NCBI GenBank assembly: GCA_002403415.1
Contig: DHHS01000138.1
Coordinates: 1-5,223, forward strand
Length of the DNA stretch: 5,223 bases
Direction: 5' to 3'
DNA from: Sphingomonas sp. UBA4766
GTDB taxonomy: Bacteria; Pseudomonadota; Alphaproteobacteria; Sphingomonadales; Sphingomonadaceae
Position 1 is the first letter of the stretch, and each line of letters begins with the position of its first letter. Position numbers and translations under genes: made by a program. The notes below the pieces were generated by a model. It worked only from the letters and a program-made list of their open reading frames with translations. It had not been told where the DNA came from and did no database searches. Below, in pieces: positions 5,155-5,223 of the stretch.

Positions 5155-5223
5155 GCGCCGCTCTCGCGCGAATGCCCAACAGTCTAGCGAACCTCGTAAG
5201 AGCTATTCATTATAGCCTTTAAC

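Noticed and set aside
5209..5214. Perfect TATAAT on the minus strand near the right edge.
   Set aside because: Its -35 region would lie outside the window and no leftward gene follows it, so it cannot be supported as a promoter.
5155..5223. Possible gene or att site after the terminator.
   Set aside because: No frame with a ribosome site, repeat or tRNA-like structure is visible in these last bases.

Overview
The window carries an arsenic-resistance operon next to a site-specific integrase on one side and a small bicistron for secreted cysteine-rich proteins on the other. High GC, alphaproteobacterial-style protein sequences and the ars gene order suggest an alphaproteobacterium, most likely a sphingomonad-type organism. 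That taxonomic call is inference from sequence style, not from any marker gene.

Layout. Positions 1-1073 (+) hold the C-terminal ~356 residues of a P4-type tyrosine integrase, cut by the left window edge, with all catalytic residues present. After an 80-base gap, positions 1154-4295 on the minus strand form one compact operon, transcribed right to left: arsR, an LMW-PTP-type arsenate reductase, a glutaredoxin-type arsC, acr3 and arsH. The last three junctions are all 4-base ATGA overlaps, and the first is a 16-base gap. A 26-base imperfect palindrome abutting a TTGACT -35 hexamer lies just upstream of arsR and is the probable ArsR operator/promoter. Positions 4582-4911 and 4945-5094 (+) encode two small exported Cys-rich proteins, closed by a strong intrinsic terminator at 5116-5154.

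How it fits together. ArsR should repress the operon until As(III) binds its C-terminal cysteines. The two unrelated reductases convert As(V) to As(III), Acr3 exports As(III), and ArsH oxidises trivalent organoarsenicals to less toxic pentavalent forms. The integrase suggests the block is, or was, part of an integrative element. The most unusual item is the 49-residue preprotein at 4945-5094, whose ~29-residue mature part is a heptad array of three Cys-Cys pairs (CC-x5-CC-x5-CC). It is a candidate minimal periplasmic metal- or metalloid-binding peptide.
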